Both the position numbers and the translations under genes were made by a program. Below, in pieces: positions 34,582-44,271 of a stretch of DNA of 64,000 nt (position 1 is its first letter; each line of letters starts with the position of its first letter). The notes beneath the pieces are model-generated. The model saw only the letters and a program-made list of their open reading frames with translations, was not told where the DNA came from and did no database searches. Origin of the DNA: UBA4416 sp963422675 (GTDB lineage Bacteria > Bacteroidota > Bacteroidia > B-17B0 > Aurantibacillaceae); NCBI GenBank assembly GCA_963422675.2, contig CAXVYS010000017.1, positions 62,001 through 126,000 on the forward strand, given 5' to 3'.

Positions 34582-35373
34582 ATGCTTTTTACCGATCAGT
34601 TGAATAATACCATAGAGTTGACCACTTACCCAAAAAGAATTGTTTCGCTTGTGCCATCACAATCTGAACTGCTCTGGGATCTGGGTTTAAGAGATAAATT
34701 GGTTGGTATTACCAAATTTTGTATTCACCCCAACGAATTGTTTACCTCTGTTTATAGAGTAGGAGGAACCAAAACGCTCAGTATAGAAAAAATCCGTACG
34801 TTAAAACCTGATCTTATTATTGGTAACAAAGAAGAAAATGAAAGAAGCCAGATAGAAGCCTTACAAAAAGAATTTAATGTATGGATGAGCGATATTTATA
34901 CACTTCCGGATGCATTAAAAACAATACATGCCATTGGGGAGCTGACAAATACACAGCAAAAAGCAAACGAAATTTTGGGAAACATTGAAACCTCTTTTCA
35001 GAATTTAGCTCAACTCAAAAAAACTGTTTTGTACCTGATCTGGAAACCCTATATGGCCGCAGGTAGAGGAACATTTATTGGCGATATGTTATCAAGAATA
35101 GGCCTGGAAAATGTTATTTCGGATACAGATTCCCGCTATCCGGAACTCACGGTAGAGGCTATTAGAGAGCTAAATCCTGAAATAATATTTTTATCTTCCG
35201 AACCTTTTCCATTTAAAGAAAAACACCTGAATGAATTAAAAGAACAATTACCCGGTGTATCGGTTTTTTTGGTAGATGGCGAGTTGTTTAGCTGGTATGG
35301 CAGCCGTTTACAAAAAAGTGTGGCCTATTTCGAAAAAGAAGGCGTAAAATGGAAGACATTACATAAAGTATAG
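34582..35373 (+). CDS. btuF: BtuF-like cobalamin/metal-binding protein without a signal peptide
   Basis: 263 residues. The fold and segments match BtuF/class III helical-backbone metal receptors: RIVSLVPSQSELLWDLG near the start, GGTKTLSIEKIRTLKPDLIIG, and VDGELFSWYGSRLQKS near the end, a region found in cobalamin-binding members. No signal peptide or lipobox is visible; the sequence begins MLFTDQLNNTIEL directly. The gene lies about 2 kb from a cobalamin riboswitch, consistent with B12 handling, but it is not preceded by a riboswitch itself. Without an export signal it would stay in the cytoplasm, or the true start is elsewhere; upstream space is only 39 bases. Confidence 0.85.
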   Translation: MLFTDQLNNTIELTTYPKRIVSLVPSQSELLWDLGLRDKLVGITKFCIHPNELFTSVYRVGGTKTLSIEKIRTLKPDLIIGNKEENERSQIEALQKEFNVWMSDIYTLPDALKTIHAIGELTNTQQKANEILGNIETSFQNLAQLKKTVLYLIWKPYMAAGRGTFIGDMLSRIGLENVISDTDSRYPELTVEAIRELNPEIIFLSSEPFPFKEKHLNELKEQLPGVSVFLVDGELFSWYGSRLQKSVAYFEKEGVKWKTLHKV

Positions 35374-35395
35374 AAAGAAAAATGTAATAAGAAGT

Positions 35396-36352
35396 TTACA
35401 TTTTTTTCAGGTGAATTGTTTCGGATTTGTTTCCGATTGTGGCAATTACATCTCTGTTTTTTGAAGGCAATCCTAGATAATCATATTTAAAAGGAATGAT
35501 CTCTTTGCCTGTAGTATCAATATATCCCCATTTTTTATCTTTGCTCAAAACGATGTAGCCTTCTTCCATCACAAAACGTGAATTCTCATTACTGGTTCCT
35601 GTTTGACTGTATTCATTTTTTTGATTAATAAAACCTATTTTTTTTCCTTTTTTCACTAAGGCAATCCCATGTTCAAAGTCAAGAGCATCATCATACTGAC
35701 AGTCGATAAGCTGTTCACCTTTTTTATTAATGTAACCGTAAAAATCTTTGTAGTTTTTTCTGATGCTAACCAGCGCAATATCATTGGCCCAGTATCCAAT
35801 TTTATCATACTTAAAAGGAACAATGGTTTCATTTTTTAAGTTGATCACACCCCATTTACCATCTAATTCAATTCTGATTAATCCATTTTCAATTCCCCGG
35901 CTTTGCCTATATACCATTGGCATTACCATTTTACCTGTACTATCCATATAGCCGGTTTTTTCTTTAGAAACTTCAAAAAAACCGTGATCGTAGCTGTGAA
36001 TATGATCTTCTGTTTTGCAATCGATCACCATTTCTCCTTTTGAATTGATAACGCCATTTAATTTTTTGCCATTGATTAATTTTATTACTACGCAGTAACC
36101 ACCGCTAAACTCAAAGGCATTATAAAAAACAGCTCCATTAAATAATTTATTTCCAAGATTATCTTCGAAAAAGCGTCCACCATCAGCAGTTCCGGCTCTT
36201 CGGATATCACGCCAGCTTAATTCGGGTTTTACATTTTCAGCTGTAGCGTTTTCTTCTTTTTTTGTAGTTGAACCACAAGAGGATAAATAAATGATGCAGG
36301 AAATTAAAACTAAACTGATAAAATAAGTGGATTTCAAATGTGATTTTTGCAT
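35396..36352 (-). CDS. WG-repeat lipoprotein
   Basis: 318 residues. Signal peptide with lipobox LSSC (Cys about 26) followed by GSTTKKEE. At least five WG-like repeats (GYMDSTGKMVMPMVY, WGVINLKNETIVPFKYD, GYINKKGEQLIDCQYD, GFINQKN, WGYIDTTGKEIIPFKYD), which form a propeller-like structure. It probably sits at the outer membrane. No catalytic residues are seen; role unknown. Convergent with the BtuF-like gene. Confidence 0.88.
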   Translation of the reverse strand: MQKSHLKSTYFISLVLISCIIYLSSCGSTTKKEENATAENVKPELSWRDIRRAGTADGGRFFEDNLGNKLFNGAVFYNAFEFSGGYCVVIKLINGKKLNGVINSKGEMVIDCKTEDHIHSYDHGFFEVSKEKTGYMDSTGKMVMPMVYRQSRGIENGLIRIELDGKWGVINLKNETIVPFKYDKIGYWANDIALVSIRKNYKDFYGYINKKGEQLIDCQYDDALDFEHGIALVKKGKKIGFINQKNEYSQTGTSNENSRFVMEEGYIVLSKDKKWGYIDTTGKEIIPFKYDYLGLPSKNRDVIATIGNKSETIHLKKM

Positions 36353-36422
36353 AAATAATAATTTTAGACTGATAAAGTGGTACTATTTAATAAGGTTAAA
36401 ATTAAATATTTTACCTAAATAA

Positions 36423-36467
36423 AAAACACATCCTAAAAGATTTATTCAGTTTTAAGGATGTGTTTAT
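36423..36467 (-). terminator. Terminator downstream of the Usp gene
   Basis: AAACACATCCT at 36424-36434 pairs with AAGGATGTGTTT at 36454-36465, a 10-base stem around a long loop, 18 bases after the Usp stop; the A tract at 36421 gives a T run on the minus strand. Confidence 0.65.
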
Positions 36468-36484
36468 CAATCTGTTTTGGCAGT

Positions 36485-37315
36485 TTAACCATGAATGGTT
36501 AACACGGGTACCGGGCTGTAAAAGGCCATTGCATTGGTTGTACTGAAATGAAACAAATGGTATAACGAAGAATGTTTCTTAGGTTCTATAATGATCATAT
36601 CGATTTCATGATATTTAATGAAATTAAGAAGCCCTTCAGTCGTATCATTTTCAGAAATAATATAGGTTTTATGTTCTACTTTTTCCAAAGCATGTTCAAC
36701 ATACTTATCTACTGTGGATTCGGTGGTGTTTAATTCGTGGTTTTGCGGAATTACGTGTAAAATATGAAGAGTGGAATCAAACAACGTATTAATGTATTTC
36801 ACCTTTATTAACGTGGCACTTTCTTCCAGTTGGCAGTCGTAATCACAGGCATAAGCAATATTTGTAATCTTTTTAAATACCACATCAGGCGGAACAATAA
36901 TTAAGGGATCGTTAATGCCCCGTGCCACAGAAACAGCGGTACTACCAATTAAGTTCTTCATAAATGCATTTCCATGACCACCAATACCGGTAACAATCAG
37001 GTCGATTTGGTGTACATTACTAAACTCAATAATGACATCAGTAGCATCGCCTATTTCGCAATAATAGAGCACTTCTTCAATTAAAGGCTCTCGTAGTTTT
37101 ATATCTTCGGCAATTTTCTTTAAAGCGCTTTCATGTTCTTTATAAGTTTCTGTAATGGAATATCCCGATAAGCCGAACTCCGAATTCATAACCGGTATTT
37201 GATTGATGTGTAATAACACTATATTGGCAGAAAGGTATTTCGCCATCTCTATACCATAATTAAGCGCATTGCTCGATGGTTCTGAGAAATCGTATGGAAT
37301 GAGTAATTTTTTCAT
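36485..37315 (-). CDS. Universal stress protein with tandem Usp domains
   Basis: 276 residues from the ATG at 37315 (MKKLLIPYDFSEPSSNALNYG). Two UspA-type domains: the first (about 1-140) has a VTGIGGHGNAFMKNLIGSTAVSVA segment for ATP binding; the second (about 145-276) ends in FSTTNAMAFYSPVPVLTIHG and lacks an obvious GxxGxxxxG loop. An earlier ATG at 37378 would prepend 21 hydrophobic residues atypical of the family. Monocistronic, with a terminator downstream. Stress-survival role by family. Confidence 0.9.
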   Translation of the reverse strand: MKKLLIPYDFSEPSSNALNYGIEMAKYLSANIVLLHINQIPVMNSEFGLSGYSITETYKEHESALKKIAEDIKLREPLIEEVLYYCEIGDATDVIIEFSNVHQIDLIVTGIGGHGNAFMKNLIGSTAVSVARGINDPLIIVPPDVVFKKITNIAYACDYDCQLEESATLIKVKYINTLFDSTLHILHVIPQNHELNTTESTVDKYVEHALEKVEHKTYIISENDTTEGLLNFIKYHEIDMIIIEPKKHSSLYHLFHFSTTNAMAFYSPVPVLTIHG

Positions 37316-37492
37316 AGCTTTAAGTATTAGTGTGTATAATTTTCCAACATTTAAAAGAACAATAATTAATGCCAACACATAAGTTATACGTAATCAGTTA
37401 TTTAAAGTTTTGTTAAAGTCGTTTAAATTTCCCAATACTCTATTTAATCAAATTTCATACCTTCACAGGCCGCCCAAAAAGTAATCATAACC

Positions 37493-38485
37493 ATGACTCA
37501 AAACCAAAATCATATAAAAATAAAAACCATGAAAATGGTTTTAGGAATTGGGTTTGCTTTAATGGTATTGAAATTTCTGGCATATTATCTTACCTCTTCC
37601 AGTGCTATTTTAACAGACGCGATAGAATCTATTGTAAATATACTGGCAGGTTCCTTTGCATTATACAGCTTATATTATGCGGCTAAGCCCAAAGATGAGG
37701 ATCATCCCTATGGGCATGGCAAAATTGAATTTCTTTCAACCGGGGTAGAAGGAGGAATGGTTACTTTGGCCGGGATAGCCATGTTTATAAAAGGGGTTTT
37801 AGCATTTTTTAATCCTCATGATCTGCAAAATATAGATATCGGGCTTGGTATTTCTCTTTTTTCGGGCATTGTTAATTATATATTGGCCAGAATATTGATC
37901 AACAAAGGAACGTTGTTAAATTCATCCACCATGCTTGCAGATGGGAAACATTTATTAACCGATACCTGGAGTAGTATAGGATTGGTGATTGGTTTGGTTA
38001 TTATGTATTTTACACATGCTTTTTGGGTAGATTATGTTATTACCATGGGACTTGGTATTTTAATTACCTATACAGGTTTTCATTTATTAAAAGAATCGGT
38101 ATTTAATTTATTGGATAAAGCAGATCTGGTTAAAATTGAACATTTGGTTAAGGTATTAAATGCTAAACGAAAACCAAGCTGGATCGATATTCATAATTTA
38201 AGAGTGGTAAAATACGGATCGGTAGTTCATGTGGATTGTCATATGACATTGCCCTGGTACTATACCCTGGAAGAAGCGCATGCAGAGGTAGACGCTGTAG
38301 ATAAACTCGCAACGCAGGAATATAACCACGAGGTGGAATTTTTTATTCATTCCGATCCTTGCTTACCTAAGTCTTGTTATATCTGTACCATGGAAAACTG
38401 CAAAGTGCGTCAACATGATTTTGTGAAGAAACTGGAATGGGATATGAGCAATGTATTACCGGATGCAAAGCATACCACTGAATAA
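37493..38485 (+). CDS. Cation diffusion facilitator transporter
   Basis: 330 residues. Exports divalent metals such as Zn2+ or Fe2+ against protons. Six predicted helices in the N-terminal 200 residues, with the metal-site motif LTDAIESIVN (about 40) and the matching LADGKHLLTDTWS (Asp/His, about 148-160). The cytoplasmic tail ends in a Cys/His cluster CLPKSCYICTMENCKVRQHDF, which could bind zinc as a sensor. Monocistronic. The metal is not known. Confidence 0.92.
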   Translation: MTQNQNHIKIKTMKMVLGIGFALMVLKFLAYYLTSSSAILTDAIESIVNILAGSFALYSLYYAAKPKDEDHPYGHGKIEFLSTGVEGGMVTLAGIAMFIKGVLAFFNPHDLQNIDIGLGISLFSGIVNYILARILINKGTLLNSSTMLADGKHLLTDTWSSIGLVIGLVIMYFTHAFWVDYVITMGLGILITYTGFHLLKESVFNLLDKADLVKIEHLVKVLNAKRKPSWIDIHNLRVVKYGSVVHVDCHMTLPWYYTLEEAHAEVDAVDKLATQEYNHEVEFFIHSDPCLPKSCYICTMENCKVRQHDFVKKLEWDMSNVLPDAKHTTE

Positions 38486-38554
38486 GTTTTTCAAGAGACA
38501 GGCAAACACTCTATTGAGGACTCTTCCCATTATACACTATAAAAAAGAAAGTGC

Positions 38555-39730
38555 TTAAATATCTTTATGAAATAATTTTCGGGTAGAGGTGCTGATATCC
38601 CTGAAATAACTAACTGTTATTTTATTGGATAGGAGGGTTTGTAAGAAAATATCATTTGTAATGTCCTTATTAACCGTTACGACCGTTGTAGTACCTGAGT
38701 CTTCAGTTTTAATATCATACCCTGAAAATATTTGCTGTAATTGTTCTCTGCTAAAGCTGCCGGCTATTTCAAAGGTATTGGTTAAACGTTCATTAGCAAA
38801 CGATTGCTGATTACCATTATAGATGGTTTGGCCTTGTTTTATGAAAATAATATTATCCGAAATACTTTCTACTTCGTGTAATTGCTGAGAGCTCAGAATA
38901 ATACTCAGCGGATGTTTTTCTGATTTTACAAAAAACGTCAAATCCTGAAGAAACAACTGTTGGGCATTGATATCAAGGTTTGCCAGAGGTTCGTCTAATA
39001 AAATGAGTTTTGGGCGACGCATAATTGCTTTGGCTAATTCGAATCGTAAACGGTACCCGCTTGATAATTCACTCCATTTAAGATTCCGGAATTTATCTAA
39101 TCCCAGGCGGAATAAAATGTATTCAATTTGCTTGTTATTTTGAACATTTTTAATGCCATGTATACTGGCAAAAAAACGCAGGTTATCTAGTAAACTTCCA
39201 TACCAACGCGGAATGCGTTGAGGGATAAAAACAAATTCTGATTTTACTTTGTACCAATTACTGTCGTCGGCATATAAGGCAGGGTAGGTTATAGTGCCGG
39301 TATCGCTTGATAATTCTCCGGCCAGAATGCGCAATAAGGTTGTTTTGCCATTTCCGTTTTCACCTACAATACCTGTAATTTGTCCAAACTTTAGCTCTAC
39401 GTTTAATGGTTTCAATACAAAGGGAGAACCTCCATTTATGAAGTGTTTGCTTATGTTATGAGCATTGCATACCAAAGCGGTATTTTGATTTTTGTTTTGT
39501 GAAAAAGTAATCGGCTTTAATGAATGGAGCAATTCTGCTGCCTGACCTTTTAATTCGGATTTGGAATTTTCGGTAGGGTATAAATAGGATTTCCTGAATT
39601 GATAAATGGAGTGTTCGATCGCAGGATTTAACGGATGATCAATAGAAATATCCAGTAATTTACGCGAAAGTTGGCTGTAATCGCCTTGATCAGCCAATGT
39701 GTTTAAATCCGCCAGTAGATCAGCAGCCAT
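38555..39730 (-). CDS. ABC-transporter ATPase with an N-terminal extension and degenerate H-loop
   Basis: 391 residues. Residues 1-90 are a helical extension not typical of ABC ATPases. The ABC core has Walker A GENGNGKTT (123-131), a Q-loop near FVFIPQR, signature LSSGY (222-226; LSxGY also occurs in GldA-like proteins), and Walker B LILLDEP (242-248). The H-loop position reads SSQ (280-282), Gln in place of the usual His. No permease gene is adjacent. Follows cca on the same strand by 28 bases. It could be a GldA/NatA-like ATPase using a permease elsewhere. Confidence 0.85.
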   Translation of the reverse strand: MAADLLADLNTLADQGDYSQLSRKLLDISIDHPLNPAIEHSIYQFRKSYLYPTENSKSELKGQAAELLHSLKPITFSQNKNQNTALVCNAHNISKHFINGGSPFVLKPLNVELKFGQITGIVGENGNGKTTLLRILAGELSSDTGTITYPALYADDSNWYKVKSEFVFIPQRIPRWYGSLLDNLRFFASIHGIKNVQNNKQIEYILFRLGLDKFRNLKWSELSSGYRLRFELAKAIMRRPKLILLDEPLANLDINAQQLFLQDLTFFVKSEKHPLSIILSSQQLHEVESISDNIIFIKQGQTIYNGNQQSFANERLTNTFEIAGSFSREQLQQIFSGYDIKTEDSGTTTVVTVNKDITNDIFLQTLLSNKITVSYFRDISTSTRKLFHKDI

Positions 39731-39758
39731 ATATTATCAATTAAAATTCTATATAAAT

Positions 39759-41153
39759 CTAAGCAATTTCTTTTGCTTTTGCCATTAAAAAACTCAAAGC
39801 AGCTTCTCGTTCGTTAGGAATAATCCCATCTAAAATAGCATCTTTTAAGGCGTTCTTTAAATCACCTACTAATTTACTTGGAGGTAATTTAAAAATAGTC
39901 ATGATCTCTTCTCCGCTTACAGGTGGTTGCCAGTTTCTCAGTTTATCCTTTTCTTCCAGTTCGGCTAGTTTTTCTCTTACCAAACCAAAATTATAAAGGT
40001 AGCGTTTTACTTTATTCGGATTTTTAGTGGTAATATCCGCTTCACATAAGGCCATCAGGTCATCCACATCATCACCGGCTTCAAATAAAACACGGCGTAT
40101 GGCACTATCGGTTATTTCTGTTTTTGCCAATACGATAGGGCGTAAATGCAGTAGTACTAATTTTTGCACATACTTCATTTTTTCGTTTAAAGGCAGGCGC
40201 AAATTTTCAAATATTTTTGGAACCATTTTAGCCCCCTTTACTTCATGTCCGTGAAAAGTCCAGCCATGTTCCTGTTCAAAGCGTTTTGTTGGTGGCTTGG
40301 CAATATCATGTAAAATGGCAGCCCATCTTAACCAAAGATCATTGCTTTTTTTAGCAAGGTTATCAAGCACTTCAAGCGTATGGTAAAAATTATCTTTATG
40401 AGATTTTCCGTTAATGGTTTCAACACCATACAGCTTTACCATTTCCGGGAAAATTAAATGCAATAATCCCGTATCAAATAATAGTTTAAAGCCTACGGAA
40501 GGAACCGGAGAAAGAATAATTTTATTTAATTCATCTGTAACACGTTCTTTTGAAACAATGCTTATTCTATCTTTATTTTTAGAGATGGCTTCCAATGATT
40601 TTTCTTCAATTGTAAAGTTTAACTGAGAGGCAAAACGAATAGCGCGCATCATTCTCAAAGGATCGTCACTGTAAGTAATATCCGGATCTAAAGGTGTACG
40701 AATAATTTTTTGTTCAATGTCATTGATGCCATTAAAAGGGTCGAGTAATATCCCGAAATTAGACCCGCTAACACCAATGGCTAAGGCATTCATTGTAAAA
40801 TCCCTCCTGTTTTGATCGTCAGCAAGGGTGCCATCTTCCACAATAGGTTTACGGGATTGGCGATTGTAGGATTCTTTTCTGGCACCTACAAATTCAATTT
40901 CAATATCATCGGTTTTTACCTGTGCTGTACCAAAATTTTTAAAAACAGACAAGTACGCTTTGTCTCCCATTTTCTGATAAACTAATTCAGCCAGCTCAAT
41001 TCCTTTTCCAATAGTAACTACATCAATATCTTTACTGGGTCGGTTCAAAAATAAATCACGAACAAAGCCTCCTATCACGAAAGCGTCAACATTCAGCTGA
41101 TTGGCGCAATCGGCAATTACGGTAAATACGGGAAGGGTCAAATGCTTTTTCAC
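39759..41153 (-). CDS. cca: CCA-adding tRNA nucleotidyltransferase with HD domain
   Basis: 464 residues. Adds or repairs the CCA end of tRNA. Polymerase beta-like head with GGFVRD (28-33) and the metal-binding DIDVV; a NRRDFTMNALA and RMMRAIRFASQL neck; and a C-terminal HD domain with HDIAKPP and HGHEVKGA. This is the class II layout with HD domain usual in Bacteroidota. It starts the short minus-strand pair with the ABC ATPase. Confidence 0.94.
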   Translation of the reverse strand: MKKHLTLPVFTVIADCANQLNVDAFVIGGFVRDLFLNRPSKDIDVVTIGKGIELAELVYQKMGDKAYLSVFKNFGTAQVKTDDIEIEFVGARKESYNRQSRKPIVEDGTLADDQNRRDFTMNALAIGVSGSNFGILLDPFNGINDIEQKIIRTPLDPDITYSDDPLRMMRAIRFASQLNFTIEEKSLEAISKNKDRISIVSKERVTDELNKIILSPVPSVGFKLLFDTGLLHLIFPEMVKLYGVETINGKSHKDNFYHTLEVLDNLAKKSNDLWLRWAAILHDIAKPPTKRFEQEHGWTFHGHEVKGAKMVPKIFENLRLPLNEKMKYVQKLVLLHLRPIVLAKTEITDSAIRRVLFEAGDDVDDLMALCEADITTKNPNKVKRYLYNFGLVREKLAELEEKDKLRNWQPPVSGEEIMTIFKLPPSKLVGDLKNALKDAILDGIIPNEREAALSFLMAKAKEIA

Positions 41154-41201
41154 CTTGTAAAATTAAGGCATTTTTTCAGATTATGAGTACTTTGAAGGAC
41201 G

Positions 41202-44159
41202 ATGTTGTTTATATTTGAAAACTTGGTCCATGTTTCTAAATATTTATGTAAGATAATCCTGTTGGGATTTATCTTTTTCTTTTCAAATGTAGCTGCACAA
41301 GAGCCTCATCCTGCATTTAAACAGTATGATGTAGAAGCCGGATTAGCCAGCTCTAAAGTTTACCAGGTAAAGCAGGATTCAAAAGGTTATATGTGGTTCG
41401 CGACAGATAACGGTGTAAGCCGTTTTAATGGCTATGAATTTGAACATTTTTCAGTAAGCGATGGATTACCAGATAACACGGTATTTGAAATCTTTGAAGA
41501 TAAAAAAGGAAGAGTATGGTTCCTGACACTTACGAATAAGCTGTTTTATTATGATCATTATAAAATGCATTTATATAAATATAATAAGGTCATAGATGAA
41601 ATAAAAGGAGAATATATAAAAACATCTTTTTGTATTACCGAAAACGGCTCGGTGTTTCTAGGACTATATGGTTATGGAATTATTGAAATAACGGAACAGG
41701 GGAAATTGAAAAGAGCTAGTGAAAATGACACATCAAAGCCCTATATTTCAGTTATTGAGCCTACTTTCGGCAGTTTAATTTATGGCTATAATAATCTTAC
41801 CAGGGATAAAAATAGTATAGGGTATGATACACGCTTTTTAAAAGGCAAACATATAATTTCTTCGAATATTCACAATTTACAACCTACAGCAAGATTTATA
41901 AGATTAAAAAATAATAAAATTTTATTCTCATGCGAAAATCTATTACATATTATTGATGACTTAAATACCTTCCGAATAGAGAAATTTAATGAAAGAATAA
42001 ACTGGCTGTATGAAGATAGAGACCGCGATCTATGGGTTGGTACCTATTTAGGAGGAGTGTATCATATTGAAAACGGGGACTTTAAGCATAAAAAAAATTA
42101 CCTGAAAGACCTTTTTGTGACCGGGGTTACACAGGATGCCCAGGGAGGTTTTTGGTTTACCACGGAGGGGAACTCTGTGTATTACACCCCCTCCAAAAAA
42201 ATATTAACTTATGATCAGGCTTCAGGACTTAAAGATGCCAGGATAACCTGTTTGGCTTCAGATACAGAAGGCATTTATTTAGGATTACCACGCCCTTTAA
42301 TTCACAAAATAACCTATTCGGGGAATATCAGGTCTTATAATTGTCCGGCTGGACATACTGCCATATCAAGTTTTTATTATGACCATAAAATATCCGGTTT
42401 ATGGTTTTCGGGAAGTGCGATGTCGGGTTGCATGATAAATGATAAGTACTTTAATTCGTATAATATTAGTTTTTCAAAATTGCTTAGAGGATCTAATACT
42501 TCCTATTGGCTTATAAACTCAAATGGCCTTCATAAGTTAGTGCCTCAAAAGACTACCCGATATTTTCTGAAAGCAAAGCGTATGAATGGAATTCTTAAAA
42601 AGAGTGACGAAACATTATTAATGGGCGCCATGGACGGACTATGGGAGTATAATATTCCTGGTAATTCAATTAAACACTTATATGCGGGTAATTCATTAAT
42701 GCGTAATCGTATATTGGATCTGGTTTACACAAATGACAGTATATTACTCATGGCTACTAAAGGAGCCGGATTACTCATGCTGAGTAAGGATGGCAAGGTA
42801 CGCCAGATCAACCATACAAATGGCTTATCCAGTGATAATGTGTACAAGATACTTACTGATGGTCAGGTTGTATGGCTGGCGACTGACAAGGGATTGAACA
42901 GGTTGATAAAGAGTAAACAAGGTTTTTGGCGAATCAAGGTTTTTACAACTTACGACGGCTTGATCTCTAACGAAATAAACGATATTCATAAGTTTAATCA
43001 TAAAATTTGGGTAGCAACAGATAAAGGATTGTCCTTTTTTGAGAGTACATTAAAAAATGATCTCTCTTTTGAGATGCCGGTTTACATCCATAAAATAGTT
43101 GTTAACGACAGTAGTAAAACAATCCGTCATACGTATAGACTGGCTTATTTTGAGAATAATATTAAGATAAATTTCTTAGGATTAGAATACAAGAACACAG
43201 GAAAACTCTATTACCGTTATAGAATGGAGGGGCTTGATACTAACTGGGTTTACACAAAGAACAGAGAAACACAGTATACAACCTTACCACCAGGGAATTA
43301 TAAGTTTACAGTATCGGTTTTAAATGCAAATGGAAACTGGAGTAAACATGTGGCAAAAGTAGAATTTATGATATTAACTCCTTTTTGGAAAACATGGTGG
43401 TTCTTCGCTTTTTCAATTGCAGCTTTAATATATGTGATTTTTTATATCGTTAGATACCAGCTTAAGAGAACCCAGGAACAGGAAGATAAAAATGACGAAT
43501 TAAACAGAGTGTTACTCAATTTGAAATTAAAGGCACTAAGGGCTCAAATGAATCCCCATTTTACGTTTAATGTGATGAATTCAATACAACATTTTATTTT
43601 GTATAAAAATGATGAAGCTGCACACCGTTATCTATCTAAATTTTCAAGACTGATCAGGGCTATTTTGAATAATTCAGAAAAGAATACGGTTCCTATTGCT
43701 GATGAGATTAAGGCATTGGAATTATATCTTGATTTAGAATCGATGCGGTTTGAACACCAATTTGAATATGAAATTATAATTGATGAAGCGATTGATGTCA
43801 ACAAAATGGAAATCCCTTCTATGCTTATTCAACCCTATGTTGAAAACTCCATAAAGCATGGTATTTTGCAATCATCAAAACAGGGGAAAATAAAAATTGA
43901 AATTATAAAATACCAAAACTTTTTTAAGTGCGTTATTGAAGATAATGGAATAGGGAGGGTAAAGTCTTCAGAAAATAATAAAAATGTCGAACATAGGTCA
44001 TTTGGCACGTCTATTACTAAAGAACGTTTATCTGTTATTAATGAATTGTATAAAAGCAGGTTAACCGAATTGATTATTGATATGGAAGATGAAAATGGGA
44101 ACCCTAACGGAACAAAAGTTGAAATATATATACCCATTGCTTTTACTGATTCGGTTTAA
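41202..44159 (+). CDS. LytS-type sensor histidine kinase with beta-propeller sensor
   Basis: 985 residues. Signal peptide or first membrane anchor near residues 15-32 (cleavage near NVAAQ), a periplasmic two-bladed regulator propeller (about 35-640; repeats of the YMWFATDNGVSRFNG, WLATDKGLNRL type), a Y_Y_Y domain (about 650-725), one transmembrane helix (about 731-752), a coiled linker, then a His_kinase/HATPase pair. The phospho-acceptor His lies in QMNPHFTFN (about 785); the N-box reads QPYVENSIKHG. It senses an external ligand and passes phosphate to the LytTR regulator following it. The region near the start contains a TATATTTG, so the start could be slightly later. Confidence 0.93.
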   Translation: MLFIFENLVHVSKYLCKIILLGFIFFFSNVAAQEPHPAFKQYDVEAGLASSKVYQVKQDSKGYMWFATDNGVSRFNGYEFEHFSVSDGLPDNTVFEIFEDKKGRVWFLTLTNKLFYYDHYKMHLYKYNKVIDEIKGEYIKTSFCITENGSVFLGLYGYGIIEITEQGKLKRASENDTSKPYISVIEPTFGSLIYGYNNLTRDKNSIGYDTRFLKGKHIISSNIHNLQPTARFIRLKNNKILFSCENLLHIIDDLNTFRIEKFNERINWLYEDRDRDLWVGTYLGGVYHIENGDFKHKKNYLKDLFVTGVTQDAQGGFWFTTEGNSVYYTPSKKILTYDQASGLKDARITCLASDTEGIYLGLPRPLIHKITYSGNIRSYNCPAGHTAISSFYYDHKISGLWFSGSAMSGCMINDKYFNSYNISFSKLLRGSNTSYWLINSNGLHKLVPQKTTRYFLKAKRMNGILKKSDETLLMGAMDGLWEYNIPGNSIKHLYAGNSLMRNRILDLVYTNDSILLMATKGAGLLMLSKDGKVRQINHTNGLSSDNVYKILTDGQVVWLATDKGLNRLIKSKQGFWRIKVFTTYDGLISNEINDIHKFNHKIWVATDKGLSFFESTLKNDLSFEMPVYIHKIVVNDSSKTIRHTYRLAYFENNIKINFLGLEYKNTGKLYYRYRMEGLDTNWVYTKNRETQYTTLPPGNYKFTVSVLNANGNWSKHVAKVEFMILTPFWKTWWFFAFSIAALIYVIFYIVRYQLKRTQEQEDKNDELNRVLLNLKLKALRAQMNPHFTFNVMNSIQHFILYKNDEAAHRYLSKFSRLIRAILNNSEKNTVPIADEIKALELYLDLESMRFEHQFEYEIIIDEAIDVNKMEIPSMLIQPYVENSIKHGILQSSKQGKIKIEIIKYQNFFKCVIEDNGIGRVKSSENNKNVEHRSFGTSITKERLSVINELYKSRLTELIIDMEDENGNPNGTKVEIYIPIAFTDSV

Positions 44160-44271
44160 AAAAAACAATAATCAAATGAAATAGAATACTAAAATATAAC
44201 TATCTTGAAATAAATTTTAATCATCCACGTTATTACCTATAAATACCCCCAGAGCCCTTTTATTTATGTTT

